A stretch of 64,000 bases of DNA, taken from Rhodoferax potami. Lineage in GTDB: Bacteria > Pseudomonadota > Gammaproteobacteria > Burkholderiales > Burkholderiaceae_C. Every line of letters starts with the position of its first letter. The first letter of the stretch is position 1. Below, in pieces: positions 20,688 through 29,536 of this stretch. A program made the translations under genes and the position numbers. The stretch spans positions 496,001-560,000 of the forward strand of contig NZ_JAVBIK010000001.1 in assembly GCF_032193805.1 (NCBI RefSeq), written 5' to 3'. The notes under the pieces are model-generated. The model did not search any database, was not told where the DNA came from, and was given only the letters and a program-made list of their open reading frames with translations.

Positions 20688-21971
20688 CTAGCGGCTATGG
20701 ACCACCCGCTGGGGGTACGGAATATCGATCCCGTTATCGCGCAGGGCTTTGAGGATCGCCAAGTTGATCTCCGACCTGAGATTGCCCTGCCCATTTTCGA
20801 TGTCGTTAATCCAATAGGTGAGCGTGAACTCGAGCCCGTCCGCTCCGAAGTTCGCCAACTGCGCCGCCGGGCCGGGCTCATGCAGCACACGGGGCTGTGT
20901 GAGGGCGGCATTGGTCAAGAGTTGCATGACCTGGTCAACATCGCTCTCGTAGCCCACAGACACCGTTAAGGTTTGGTTGACCCGGGGATCCGCCAGCGAC
21001 AAGTTCTCAACCCGTTGGGTGATCAACATCTCATTGGGAACAATCGACTCGCGCCCGGACATACTCCGCACCACGGTGTAGCGGGCATTGATCTGGGTGA
21101 TCAACCCCTCAAAGCCATCCACCCGAACCACATCGCCAATCCGCATGCTGCGCTCGGTGAGGATCACAAAACCCGAGACGTAATTGGCCGCGAGTTTCTG
21201 CAAACCCAAGCCAATACCCACGCCCACCGCACCGCCCAACACCGACAGGGCCGTCAAATCAATGCCGACCGCTGAAAGGGCCATCATCAAGCCGACAAAC
21301 ATCAACAAAGCGCGCACGGCATTGCTGGCCGCTTTGCGCAGTGACAACTCGCCTCCGGTTGCCGAGCGCAACAAGCGCGACTCAATGCCGGCAGAAATCC
21401 ACAGCGTAATGATCAGCACGCCACCCGCCGTGACCATGCCTTCCAAGATGTTGCGGACCGATAGCGTGGTGCCGCCGACTTTCCAGGTAATCTGGTCCAG
21501 CTCATTCAAGATGACCGGCAGCAAGCCGCTTACCCACAACACCATGGCCATCCATGCAACCCAGGAGATGGTCTGCTCCAAGGGCTTGATCCAGCGAGCC
21601 TCAGCAAAAGTCGCCTGCAACACTTTGACTCCCACCCGGATCACCACCAAAGACATCAGCACCGGAATCACCAGGCGGAACACCGCAATGTTCACAAAAT
21701 GACTGAGCAACTCCAGCATGGCGTAACCCAGCACGAGCAAAGCCAGCGGAAAGAACACGCCGTCCACCACCTTTTTGCCAAACCAGATCGATTTGCCGCT
21801 GTCATCCCCCAAGGCCCGGCGCAATGCAGCCACCAAGCCCCACGCAAAGGCCACACTGAGGCCCAAGGCGGCCAGCTCTAGAAGTACTGTGGGCTGGGTG
21901 AATGCCTGGAGCCAGCCGGCAAAGTCATCAATAGGCTGGGGCGCTGGGGTCTGTTTCATAAAGTCGTCCAT
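20688..21971 (-). CDS. MscS-family mechanosensitive channel
   Basis: Inner-membrane channel that opens under membrane tension. The 427-residue protein has four to five N-terminal membrane segments, then the pore helix and MscS beta domain: LSAVGIDLTALSVLGGAVGVG (the Gly/Ala-rich pore helix), VGIGLGLQKLAANYVSGF, VVRVDGFEGLITQINARYTVV and SIVPNEMLITQRVENLS. The C-terminal cytoplasmic domain ends with GIDIPYPQRVVHSR. The start is uncertain: ATG 21971 is used; ATG 21959 and further upstream codons are possible. The intergenic stretch before etfB contains a CCCCCT/AGGGGG hairpin at about 20650-20670 without a T-run. Confidence 0.9.
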   Translation of the reverse strand: MDDFMKQTPAPQPIDDFAGWLQAFTQPTVLLELAALGLSVAFAWGLVAALRRALGDDSGKSIWFGKKVVDGVFFPLALLVLGYAMLELLSHFVNIAVFRLVIPVLMSLVVIRVGVKVLQATFAEARWIKPLEQTISWVAWMAMVLWVSGLLPVILNELDQITWKVGGTTLSVRNILEGMVTAGGVLIITLWISAGIESRLLRSATGGELSLRKAASNAVRALLMFVGLMMALSAVGIDLTALSVLGGAVGVGIGLGLQKLAANYVSGFVILTERSMRIGDVVRVDGFEGLITQINARYTVVRSMSGRESIVPNEMLITQRVENLSLADPRVNQTLTVSVGYESDVDQVMQLLTNAALTQPRVLHEPGPAAQLANFGADGLEFTLTYWINDIENGQGNLRSEINLAILKALRDNGIDIPYPQRVVHSR

Positions 21972-22027
21972 CCAAAAAAATACCGCCACCCTCATCGGGC
22001 AGGGCTGTGGAGGATACAAAAGAATCG

Positions 22028-22993
22028 TTAAGCGTCAGAAAGTGCCCGCAGATGGGCCTCGACGCTGCGGGCCAAAGCGCCCAAGTCGTAGCCCCCCTCG
22101 AGGCAGGAAACGATCCGGCCCTGCGCATATTGGTCCGCCACAGAGCGAATTTGTCCGGTCAACCAGTGGTAATCGTCTTCCAACAAGTCCAACTGTCCGA
22201 GTTCATCGTCGCGGTGCGCGTCAAAGCCAGCGCTGATAAACACCATCTCCGGCCGGTAGGCATGTAGCCGGGGCAACCAATGCTGCATCACCAACTCCCG
22301 GACCGCGCCACCGCGGGTGTGGGCCGGGACCGGCAGATTGAGCAAGTTACTGGCGTTGGAGCGGGCTCCGCCCTCAGGGTAAAAAGGGTGCTGGTAAAAG
22401 CCCAGCATGAGGATGCGTTGGTCCCCGTCGATGATGTCCTCGGTGCCGTTTCCGTGGTGCACATCGAAATCCACAATCGCAACCCTGCGCAAACCATGCC
22501 GCTCCAGCGCATGTCGGGCCGCCAGTGCCACGCTATTGAAAAAGCAAAAGCCCATGCCTTCATTCTTGCCGGCATGGTGTCCGGGCGGGCGGACCGCGCA
22601 AAAAGCGTTGTCCATGTCACCGGCCATCACCGCATCCGTAGCCGCCAACGCGGCCCCGGCCGCACGCAGCGCGGCATTCCATGTGTGTACATTCAAGGAG
22701 GTGTCGGGGTCCAGCCAGGCGTGCGTCGCACCAGCGCCTGCCGGTTTGCTGCGCAAACCGTCGGCCAAAGCCTGAAGCCGGGCAATGTAGCGCGGGGTGT
22801 GTGCCAGGGTCAGGTCGCTGAGTTGGGCTTGCGGCGCCTCCCGCGCATCCAGGGTGCGGGCCAGTCCGGAGTGCAGCAGCTGCTCATGGATGGCACTCAG
22901 CCTTTCGGGGCATTCCGGGTGCCCTGCACCCATTTCATGCAAGTGGCAATCTGGGTGGGTAAAGTATCCGGTCTTCTTCACCTGCGTTCTCAT
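22028..22993 (-). CDS. Histone deacetylase-like amidohydrolase
   Basis: A 321-residue zinc hydrolase of the HDAC/acetylpolyamine amidohydrolase superfamily, acting on acetylated amines or lysines. Seen are HPECPERLSAI at the N-terminus, VRPPGHHAG with the catalytic His pair, and VAIVDFDVHHGNGTED with the Asp and His zinc ligands. Farther on come ISAGFDAHRDDELGQL with the third ligand and the C-terminal SCLEGGYDL. The active site is complete. Substrate unknown. The stop lies just upstream of the MscS gene on the same strand, so the two are probably co-transcribed. Confidence 0.9.
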   Translation of the reverse strand: MRTQVKKTGYFTHPDCHLHEMGAGHPECPERLSAIHEQLLHSGLARTLDAREAPQAQLSDLTLAHTPRYIARLQALADGLRSKPAGAGATHAWLDPDTSLNVHTWNAALRAAGAALAATDAVMAGDMDNAFCAVRPPGHHAGKNEGMGFCFFNSVALAARHALERHGLRRVAIVDFDVHHGNGTEDIIDGDQRILMLGFYQHPFYPEGGARSNASNLLNLPVPAHTRGGAVRELVMQHWLPRLHAYRPEMVFISAGFDAHRDDELGQLDLLEDDYHWLTGQIRSVADQYAQGRIVSCLEGGYDLGALARSVEAHLRALSDA

Positions 22994-23022
22994 CTCTTTG
23001 TATTTTCGGGTAACGTCTTGCC

Positions 23023-23943
23023 ATGGACATCCAAGACAAACTCAGATCCCTGCTCAACCAGCTTAACACGGTGATTGTGGGCAAACCCGACCAGATCCGT
23101 GACTGCGTAGCCTGCCTTTTGGCTGGTGGCCACCTGCTGATTGATGATGTGCCCGGCGTCGGAAAAACCACCCTCGCGCACGCACTGTCACGCACCTTCG
23201 GCCTGCAGTTCTCCCGGGTGCAATTCACCTCGGACTTGATGCCCAGCGACCTGAGTGGCGTCTCGGTCTACGAGCGCGCCAAGGAGGCCTTTGTTTTCCA
23301 TCCGGGCCCCTTGTTTGCCCAAGTGCTGTTGGCTGACGAAATCAACCGTGCCAGCCCCAAGACGCAGAGCGCGCTGCTGGAGGCCATGGAAGAAAAACAG
23401 GTCACGATCGAAGGAGAAACCCGGGCCCTGCCCCGCCCCTTCTTTGTGATCGCCACCCAAAACCCCTTGGATCAGCTGGGCACCTACGCTTTGCCCGAGT
23501 CACAACTGGACCGGTTTTTGATGCGTATTTCCCTGGGCTACCCCGACAGGGCCGCCGAGCGCGCACTGTTAGCGGGCTCAGACCGCCGCAACATGGTCGA
23601 TCATTTGCCCAGCTTGCTGGCAGGCGATGAACTCGCCACGCTGCAACAAGCCGTGATGGCAGTGCACACCGCAGACCCGCTGCTGGACTATGTGCAAGAC
23701 CTGATCACCGCCACCCGCAGCGGGCGCTGGTTTTTGCAAGGCCTGTCACCCCGCGCAGGTATTGCCTTGCTGCGCGCAGCCAAAGCGCAGGCCCTTCTAT
23801 GCGGGCGCGACTATGTGGCGCCGGACGACGTGCAGGCCGTGCTGCCTCAGACCGTTGCCCACCGCATGATCCCGGTGGGCGATGCCGGCCGGGGAGCCGA
23901 AGAGCAGGTGCGCGCCATGATGCAAGCAGTGCCGCTGCCCTGA
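23023..23943 (+). CDS. MoxR-family AAA+ ATPase
   Basis: A 306-residue AAA+ ATPase thought to act as a chaperone maturing partner proteins. Seen are Walker A (DVPGVGKTT), the VQFTSDLMPSDLSG element, Walker B (VLLADEINRASPKTQ), sensor 1 in FFVIATQNP, and the C-terminal lid with GLSPRAGIALLRAAKAQA. It overlaps the next gene by one base (TGATG) and heads the moxR-DUF58-tgpA set, a common bacterial trio. Confidence 0.95.
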   Translation: MDIQDKLRSLLNQLNTVIVGKPDQIRDCVACLLAGGHLLIDDVPGVGKTTLAHALSRTFGLQFSRVQFTSDLMPSDLSGVSVYERAKEAFVFHPGPLFAQVLLADEINRASPKTQSALLEAMEEKQVTIEGETRALPRPFFVIATQNPLDQLGTYALPESQLDRFLMRISLGYPDRAAERALLAGSDRRNMVDHLPSLLAGDELATLQQAVMAVHTADPLLDYVQDLITATRSGRWFLQGLSPRAGIALLRAAKAQALLCGRDYVAPDDVQAVLPQTVAHRMIPVGDAGRGAEEQVRAMMQAVPLP

Positions 23944-24932
23944 TGACCCCCACCCGGAACCCGGTCACGCTCTTTCGGCGGCGTTTTCAGGCGTGGTTCG
24001 AGTCGCGCATGCCGCGCCAGGACAGCGCAGTGCTGACGCAACGCAACGTCTACATCCTGCCCACCCGCCCGGGGCTGATGCTGGGGCTGACGCTGCTGGT
24101 GTTGCTGATTGCCAGCATCAACTACCAGCTTAATTTGGGCTACTTGCTGACCTTCATGTTGACGGGGGCGGCCATCATCGGCATTCATGTGTGCCACGGT
24201 ACGCTGACAGGCCTCACTATGCATTTGATAGCGCCAGACGCATGTTTTGCGGGCGCCAGCGTGCCATTAGGCATTCAACTCAACAACCCCTCCAAGCGCA
24301 CCCGCTATGGCATTGGCTTGGCGGCCCTGGGCAGCGGGCACTGGAGCTGGGCCGATGTCGGCCCCCAGGGCAGCAGCAAAGTGCACATCAGTTTTGTCGC
24401 CAACACCCGGGGTCTGCAGCCGATCCCGACACTCACCGCCGAAACCCGTTTTCCCCTAGGCACTTTCCGAGTCTGGACAGTATGGCGCCCGGCCACCCAG
24501 GTGCTGATTTACCCAGCGCCGGAGCCCCATCCGCCCCCCCTGCCCCTTGGGGAGCCCCGCACCGGAGGCGCCCCCACCGCCCAGCGCCACACTACCGGCG
24601 AGTTCGATGGGGTGCGCGCCTATCGACGGGGCGACCCGCTGAAATTGATCGTCTGGAAAAAAGCCGCCAAAAGCGATGACTTGGTCAGCCGGGATGCACA
24701 GCAGGCCCAGCGCCTCGAGCTGTGGTTGGACCTTGCCAGCGTTGAGCAAAGCTTGCGCAGTCGCGCAGCAGGCGCAGCCCGCGAGCAAGCCCTGTCCCGC
24801 CTGTGTGCCTGGGTGCTGCAAGCAGAGAGCCGCGGTTTGCGCTACGGCCTGCGCCTGGCCAGCCGCGAACTGCAGCCTGACAGCGGCCCTGCCCACCAGA
24901 AAAACTGCCTGCAAGCGCTGGCACTCGCCTGA
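23943..24932 (+). CDS. DUF58 family membrane-associated protein
   Basis: A 329-residue protein with two close N-terminal membrane segments (LMLGLTLLVLLIASINYQL and LLTFMLTGAAIIGIHV) followed by the DUF58 region, whose hallmark here is GEFDGVRAYRRGDPLKLIVWKKAAK. DUF58 has a von Willebrand A-like fold and is nearly always next to moxR. Substrates are not established. ATG 23943 overlaps the moxR stop. A weak repeat-like stretch lies at about 24213-24245. Confidence 0.88.
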   Translation: MTPTRNPVTLFRRRFQAWFESRMPRQDSAVLTQRNVYILPTRPGLMLGLTLLVLLIASINYQLNLGYLLTFMLTGAAIIGIHVCHGTLTGLTMHLIAPDACFAGASVPLGIQLNNPSKRTRYGIGLAALGSGHWSWADVGPQGSSKVHISFVANTRGLQPIPTLTAETRFPLGTFRVWTVWRPATQVLIYPAPEPHPPPLPLGEPRTGGAPTAQRHTTGEFDGVRAYRRGDPLKLIVWKKAAKSDDLVSRDAQQAQRLELWLDLASVEQSLRSRAAGAAREQALSRLCAWVLQAESRGLRYGLRLASRELQPDSGPAHQKNCLQALALA

Positions 24933-24939
24933 GCCCGAC

Positions 24940-26937
24940 ATGTTGCAACGTTTGAACCACCTGCCCCGCGACGCGCGCGACACCCTGTTTTTGCTGGGGG
25001 TGATTGCCTGGGTCATCCTGCCGCAAATCGATCGCCTGCCGCTTTGGTGCAGCCTGATGGCCGGCGCGGTGCTGCTGTGGCGCGGAGTGCTGGCGTGGGG
25101 GAGCCGCCCCCTGCCTTCGCGCTGGTGGCTCTTGGCGCTGCTGGCGCTGGCGACTGCCGGCACCTGGATGAGCTATCGCACCCTGCTGGGGCGGGATGCC
25201 GGGGTGACCTTTATCGTCGTGTTGCTGGCCTTGAAAACCCTGGAAATGCGTGCGCGCAGAGATGCGTTTGTCATCTTCTTTCTGGGCTTTTTCACCATGC
25301 TCAGCAACTTCTTCTTTTCACAAAGCCTGTTGACAGCAGCAGCCATGGTCGTGGCACTCCTGGGCCTGCTCACTGCGCTGGTCAACAGCCACATGCCCGT
25401 GGGGCGGCCGCCCTTGATGCAAGCAGCGCGCACCGCCGCCTGGATGGCGCTCGCCGGCGCCCCCATCATGGCGGCACTCTTCATGCTGTTTCCGCGGATT
25501 GCCCCGCTATGGGGCTTGCCGGGCGATGCCATGAGCGGGCGCAGCGGCCTGTCGGGGCAGATGCAGGTGGGCACAATTGCCAGCCTCGCCCTGGACGACA
25601 GCATTGCCATGCGCATCCGCTTTGAGGGGGCCCTACCGCCCCAGCGCGACATGTATTTCCGCGGCCCGGTGTTTTCGAGCTTTGACGGCAAGGAGTGGCG
25701 CCCCCTGCGATCCGCCTTCCCCCAGCGCCTGCAACTGCAGCCGGATTTGGCGGTGCAGGGCCCCGCTTACAGCTACCAAGTCACGCTCGCCGCCAACAAC
25801 CGGCCGTGGCTGATGGTGTTGGACGCCACACCCCAAGCGCCGGAAATACGGGGCTACAGCGCAAGCATGGGCCCCGATCTGCAATGGCAGGCCAACCAGC
25901 CGATTGCCGACCTGGTGCGCTACCGCGCCACCAGCTACCCCGAGTACCGCCATGGGCCCGACCGCCTGGCAGTAGGCCTGCAGGACTACCTGGATCTGCC
26001 GCCCGGCTTCAACCCCCGCACGCTGCAGCTCGCCGCTGACTTGCGCCGCCAGCCGGGTCTGGCCACCGCAGGTGCCCAGACTTTGGTCGATACGGTGATG
26101 GACAAACTGCGCACCGGAGGCTATGAGTACACGCTGGAGCCCGGGGTCTACGGCACCCATACGGCCGATGAGTTCTGGTTTGACCGCAAGGCCGGCTTTT
26201 GCGAGCACATTGCGTCCAGTTTTGTTTTGCTGATGCGCGCACTCGATGTACCGGCCCGCATCGTCACCGGCTACCAAGGCGGGCAGGTCAATAACGTCGA
26301 CAGCTTCTGGACCGTGCGACAAAGCGATGCCCACGCATGGGCGGAGGTCTGGATGGCGGGCCGCGGCTGGGTGCGGGTGGACCCCACCTCGGCCGTATCG
26401 CCGGGCCGCACCGGGACCTTCCAGCGCCTGACACCCCAGCCCGGCGTGCTGGCCCAAGCCTTGAACGCGGTGAGCCCGGGCTTCACCCTCAACCTCCGGG
26501 CCCTGTGGGAAGCCACCAACAACCGTTGGAACCAGTGGGTACTCAACTACAGCCAGGCCAAGCAAATGGATTTGCTGCGCAGCCTCGGCTTCAGCGCCCC
26601 GGACTGGCAGGACCTGAGCACCGTGTTGATCGGGCTGATCGTGGCGGCCAGTCTGAGCGGCGCCGGCTGGAACTGGTGGAATCGCCTGCGCCGGGACCCG
26701 TGGTTGCAGGCGCTGGAGACTGCACGCCAGCAGATCAAGGCTACTGGCTTGCCGGTGGCGCCCGGGTGTACCCCCCGCGCTTTGGCCCTGTTGCTGCAAA
26801 CTGACCCAAGGGCCAACCCGCTGGCCGTGCAGTGGTTGCTGCAACTCGAAGCGCTCCGCTATGGCAAAACCGATGCAGCGGGCGCGCTGCGCACGGCACG
26901 CCTGCAATTGCGCACTATGCGCTGGCTTTCGCCTTGA
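24940..26937 (+). CDS. TgpA-like membrane transglutaminase
   Basis: A 665-residue protein with about six N-terminal membrane segments (DUF3488 region), then a periplasmic transglutaminase core with a complete Cys-His-Asp triad: C421 in AGFCEH, H465 in DAHAWAEVW and D481 in RVDPTSAV. A further membrane segment (about 560-580, LSTVLIGLIVAASLSGAGW) precedes a cytoplasmic DUF4129-like tail. The related Pseudomonas protein TgpA is reported essential and linked to the cell envelope (from memory). It closes the moxR-DUF58 trio. The start at 24940, eight bases after the DUF58 stop, gives MLQRLNHLPRDARDTLF. Confidence 0.9.
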   Translation: MLQRLNHLPRDARDTLFLLGVIAWVILPQIDRLPLWCSLMAGAVLLWRGVLAWGSRPLPSRWWLLALLALATAGTWMSYRTLLGRDAGVTFIVVLLALKTLEMRARRDAFVIFFLGFFTMLSNFFFSQSLLTAAAMVVALLGLLTALVNSHMPVGRPPLMQAARTAAWMALAGAPIMAALFMLFPRIAPLWGLPGDAMSGRSGLSGQMQVGTIASLALDDSIAMRIRFEGALPPQRDMYFRGPVFSSFDGKEWRPLRSAFPQRLQLQPDLAVQGPAYSYQVTLAANNRPWLMVLDATPQAPEIRGYSASMGPDLQWQANQPIADLVRYRATSYPEYRHGPDRLAVGLQDYLDLPPGFNPRTLQLAADLRRQPGLATAGAQTLVDTVMDKLRTGGYEYTLEPGVYGTHTADEFWFDRKAGFCEHIASSFVLLMRALDVPARIVTGYQGGQVNNVDSFWTVRQSDAHAWAEVWMAGRGWVRVDPTSAVSPGRTGTFQRLTPQPGVLAQALNAVSPGFTLNLRALWEATNNRWNQWVLNYSQAKQMDLLRSLGFSAPDWQDLSTVLIGLIVAASLSGAGWNWWNRLRRDPWLQALETARQQIKATGLPVAPGCTPRALALLLQTDPRANPLAVQWLLQLEALRYGKTDAAGALRTARLQLRTMRWLSP

Positions 26938-26940
26938 TGG

Positions 26941-28284
26941 CTAGACAGCTGGGGCCGGCATCGGCAACTCCGAGGGGGCTACCGCAGGCTCTTCTTCTTG
27001 CGGCAACTCCAGGTTCTGGCCCGAGAAAAATGCATTGAGCCACATATCGAGGCGCTGCAGGCCCAAGTTCAGTAGCGCGCTGTCCGCCGTCTTTTGGTTG
27101 AATTTGAGTACACCATCACGGTAGTCGAAGCCCGCTTTCACGCCATCGGGCAGCGCCGTCGCATAGCCCGAGGACACGGCAAACTCTTTCTGATCCGGTG
27201 GCATCAGCCCACCCCGGATTTGAATACTCCCTTGGGATGACAACTGCTCCGCAAGCTGGAGTTCGCGGGCCTTGGCGGGCGCCACCGTGAGCGCTACATC
27301 GGCGTCCAGGCTGCCGTCCCGGGTGCGCGCTTGGAGCTTGGTGATACCGACACTGACGCCAGACACCAGCAAGGCTTGCACAGCATCCCGCATCTTTTCA
27401 CGTTGACCGGGCGTCAGGCTGCGCAAGCCGCAGGTCGCAGACAACACCTCGCCGGCCGAATTGACACTGGGCGCATGCAAGTTCGTCACATCCGCTTGCA
27501 ACACCACGTCTTCCACCGCCATGTCGGCAGCCCTCAGCTCTTTCACCGATTGGGTAACCCGCATGTCCATGCGGTCTGCGCGCTGCCGGGTCTCGGTGCT
27601 GAGGTGCAAGCCCCGGGCGTTGAAGCTCGCGCCTTTGAGGGTCGCCACATCCAGCGCAAGCGCGCCCATGCCGGTTGCGTGGTTCTGCACATCGAAATGC
27701 AAGTTCAGCTGCTCCGCCTGCAAGACCTCGCCGCTGCCACGCAAGACCATGCGCGGCATGCTCCACCCCAGCTTCACCGCAGACCCCACCACCACCAGCG
27801 TACCGCTGGACGCTGCGGCCACCAGGCTTTGGCCTTTTCCTTTGAATTGCATCTCCGGCAAGCGCATATCCGAGCGCAACACGCCGTCGTAACCCGCACT
27901 GCCGGTGCCACTCAACCGGCCCGCGCGCAAGCCTTCACCCGAGGGGCCGAGATCCGAGGCAACAGCTGCCGACCAATCAATACGCGTCAGGCTCTCGCGG
28001 TCCGGCACATGCCGGGCGGTGTACTCCACATGCACCACCGCGGGCTGGTCGGGGTCCGTTGCACAGTCGCTGCGCCATTCCAGATCCAGGCTACCCCGCG
28101 AATGCAGCCAGCCAGCCTCGTGCTCCAGCCGCGCAATCCGGAAATTGCCCTCCGCATGGGCAGCCGCCAAGCTGCGCAATTCGGCACGCAGGGTCAGGCC
28201 GGCATACCACGGCACGGCCAACGCAGCCGTTGCGGCCAATGCCACCGCGCCCACCCCCATTTGAACTTTAGAAAACGAACGCAT
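26941..28284 (-). CDS. DUF945 (YdgA-like) exported protein
   Basis: A 447-residue protein with an N-terminal signal or anchor (VGAVALAATAALAVPWYAGL) and a long beta-rich body that matches DUF945, seen in repeated LDLEW-, LNLHFDV- and LALDVATLKG-like strands. The C-terminus has KAGFDYRDGVLKFNQK and a Pro/Glu-rich tail. Family members are periplasmic or membrane-attached and of unknown function; the fold may resemble AsmA-like lipid-handling proteins. Its stop lies three bases from the convergent tgpA stop. Confidence 0.8.
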   Translation of the reverse strand: MRSFSKVQMGVGAVALAATAALAVPWYAGLTLRAELRSLAAAHAEGNFRIARLEHEAGWLHSRGSLDLEWRSDCATDPDQPAVVHVEYTARHVPDRESLTRIDWSAAVASDLGPSGEGLRAGRLSGTGSAGYDGVLRSDMRLPEMQFKGKGQSLVAAASSGTLVVVGSAVKLGWSMPRMVLRGSGEVLQAEQLNLHFDVQNHATGMGALALDVATLKGASFNARGLHLSTETRQRADRMDMRVTQSVKELRAADMAVEDVVLQADVTNLHAPSVNSAGEVLSATCGLRSLTPGQREKMRDAVQALLVSGVSVGITKLQARTRDGSLDADVALTVAPAKARELQLAEQLSSQGSIQIRGGLMPPDQKEFAVSSGYATALPDGVKAGFDYRDGVLKFNQKTADSALLNLGLQRLDMWLNAFFSGQNLELPQEEEPAVAPSELPMPAPAV

Positions 28285-28426
28285 CAGTCAAGCAGCTCCA
28301 AACCCCTGTTTTACCCGTAGCAGGGCCTCGGTGAGACCCGCAAAAGCATTTGATTGTCGCCGTGCCACGCAGGGCCTGCCTGCCACTCGCTACACTGACC
28401 CCAACCTCTTACCTCCAAGTTCCCAC

Positions 28427-29533
28427 GTGTTCCTCAAAAAGTCTCTGTTCACTCTCGTTTTGATAGCTGCGTGCGCAAGCGCCATGGCCGCATCCAGCCC
28501 AAAACATACAAAAAGCAAGCCTGCCCGCCATGCCGTGAAGCCGGCACTGCCCGAAGGCACCGCCTACGGTGATCGCGCCGACGTCATGCGGCTGGCCGAT
28601 GACATTGCACAGCGCCGCAACCTGGATGCAGAGTGGGTCCGCAGCACCCTGTCCAAGGCGCGCATGTTGCCCTCGGTGGTCCGGGCCATTACCCCACCGG
28701 CCGTGGGCACTCCGAAAAACTGGGCGCTGTACCGCAGCCGCTTTGTCGAGCCGATCCGTATCCGTGCAGGCGTCAAGTTCTGGCTCGCCAACCAAGAGAC
28801 ACTGGCACGCGCCGAGGCGCAAACCGGTGTGCCCGCCAGCATCATCGTGGGCATCATCGGGGTGGAAACTATTTATGGTCAGCAACTGGGCAACTACCGG
28901 GTGATCGATGCGCTGACCACCCTGGCACTGGACTTTCCAGACGCACACCCTCGCAAAACAGACCGGCAAGCGTATTTTTTGAGTGAGCTGGAGGCCTACC
29001 TCAGCCTCACCCAACGCACCGGCACTGACCCCACGGCCTTGCGAGGCAGCTATGCAGGCGCCATGGGCTGGCCCCAGTTCATGCCCTCGAGCTGGGTGAA
29101 ATACGGTATCGACTTTGACAATGACAGCCGGGTTGACCTGTTTCACAGCCAGGCAGACGTCATAGGCTCGGTGGCCAATTATTTCCAGGCGTTCAAATGG
29201 AAGCCGGGAATGCCCACCCATTACCCCGTGCAATTTGAGGTGGCCCGTCTCGATATGCCCACCCTCATGGCGCCCGACATATTGCCCACCTTCAGCCCTG
29301 CCGCCATGCAGGAAAAAGGAGTCATCCTCCCGGCCGCAGCCCTCAACCACCCTGGCCCTCTGGCGTTGGTCGAACTGCAAAATGGCGCAGACGCCCCCAC
29401 CTACGTGGCCGGCACCGAGAACTTTTACGCCATCACCCGCTACAACTGGAGCAGCTACTACGCGATGGCGGTAATTGACCTCGGGCAGGCCGTGGCCCAA
29501 GCCTTGCAGGCGCAGACAGGCGTGCCAAAATAA
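28427..29533 (+). CDS. mltB: Lytic murein transglycosylase B
   Basis: Cleaves peptidoglycan between MurNAc and GlcNAc, releasing 1,6-anhydro ends. The 368-residue protein has a signal peptide (FLKKSLFTLVLIAACASAMA), a Lys-rich stretch, and the family 3 transglycosylase domain: catalytic E147 in GIIGVETIYG, the SYAGAMGWPQFMPSSW segment, and FDNDSRVDLFHSQADVIGSVANYF. No lipobox Cys sits at the cleavage site; the Cys in the hydrophobic stretch is too early to be certain. GTG 28427 is chosen because it starts the signal peptide. Part of that signal peptide is encoded by a repeat copy. Confidence 0.9.
   Translation: MFLKKSLFTLVLIAACASAMAASSPKHTKSKPARHAVKPALPEGTAYGDRADVMRLADDIAQRRNLDAEWVRSTLSKARMLPSVVRAITPPAVGTPKNWALYRSRFVEPIRIRAGVKFWLANQETLARAEAQTGVPASIIVGIIGVETIYGQQLGNYRVIDALTTLALDFPDAHPRKTDRQAYFLSELEAYLSLTQRTGTDPTALRGSYAGAMGWPQFMPSSWVKYGIDFDNDSRVDLFHSQADVIGSVANYFQAFKWKPGMPTHYPVQFEVARLDMPTLMAPDILPTFSPAAMQEKGVILPAAALNHPGPLALVELQNGADAPTYVAGTENFYAITRYNWSSYYAMAVIDLGQAVAQALQAQTGVPK
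28458..28483 (-). repeat. Dispersed repeat inside the mltB signal-peptide region
   Basis: TTTTGATAGCTGCGTGCGCAAGCGCC is the reverse complement of the window's repeat arm (GCGC-N-CGCAGCTATCAAAA). It encodes part of the hydrophobic signal sequence (VLIAACASA). Confidence 0.5.
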
Positions 29534-29536
29534 GCC

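Noticed and set aside
24213-24260. Another copy of the dispersed repeat inside the DUF58 gene
   Set aside because: It shares TTTGATAGCGCC but lacks the AGCT arm, so the match is too weak to list.
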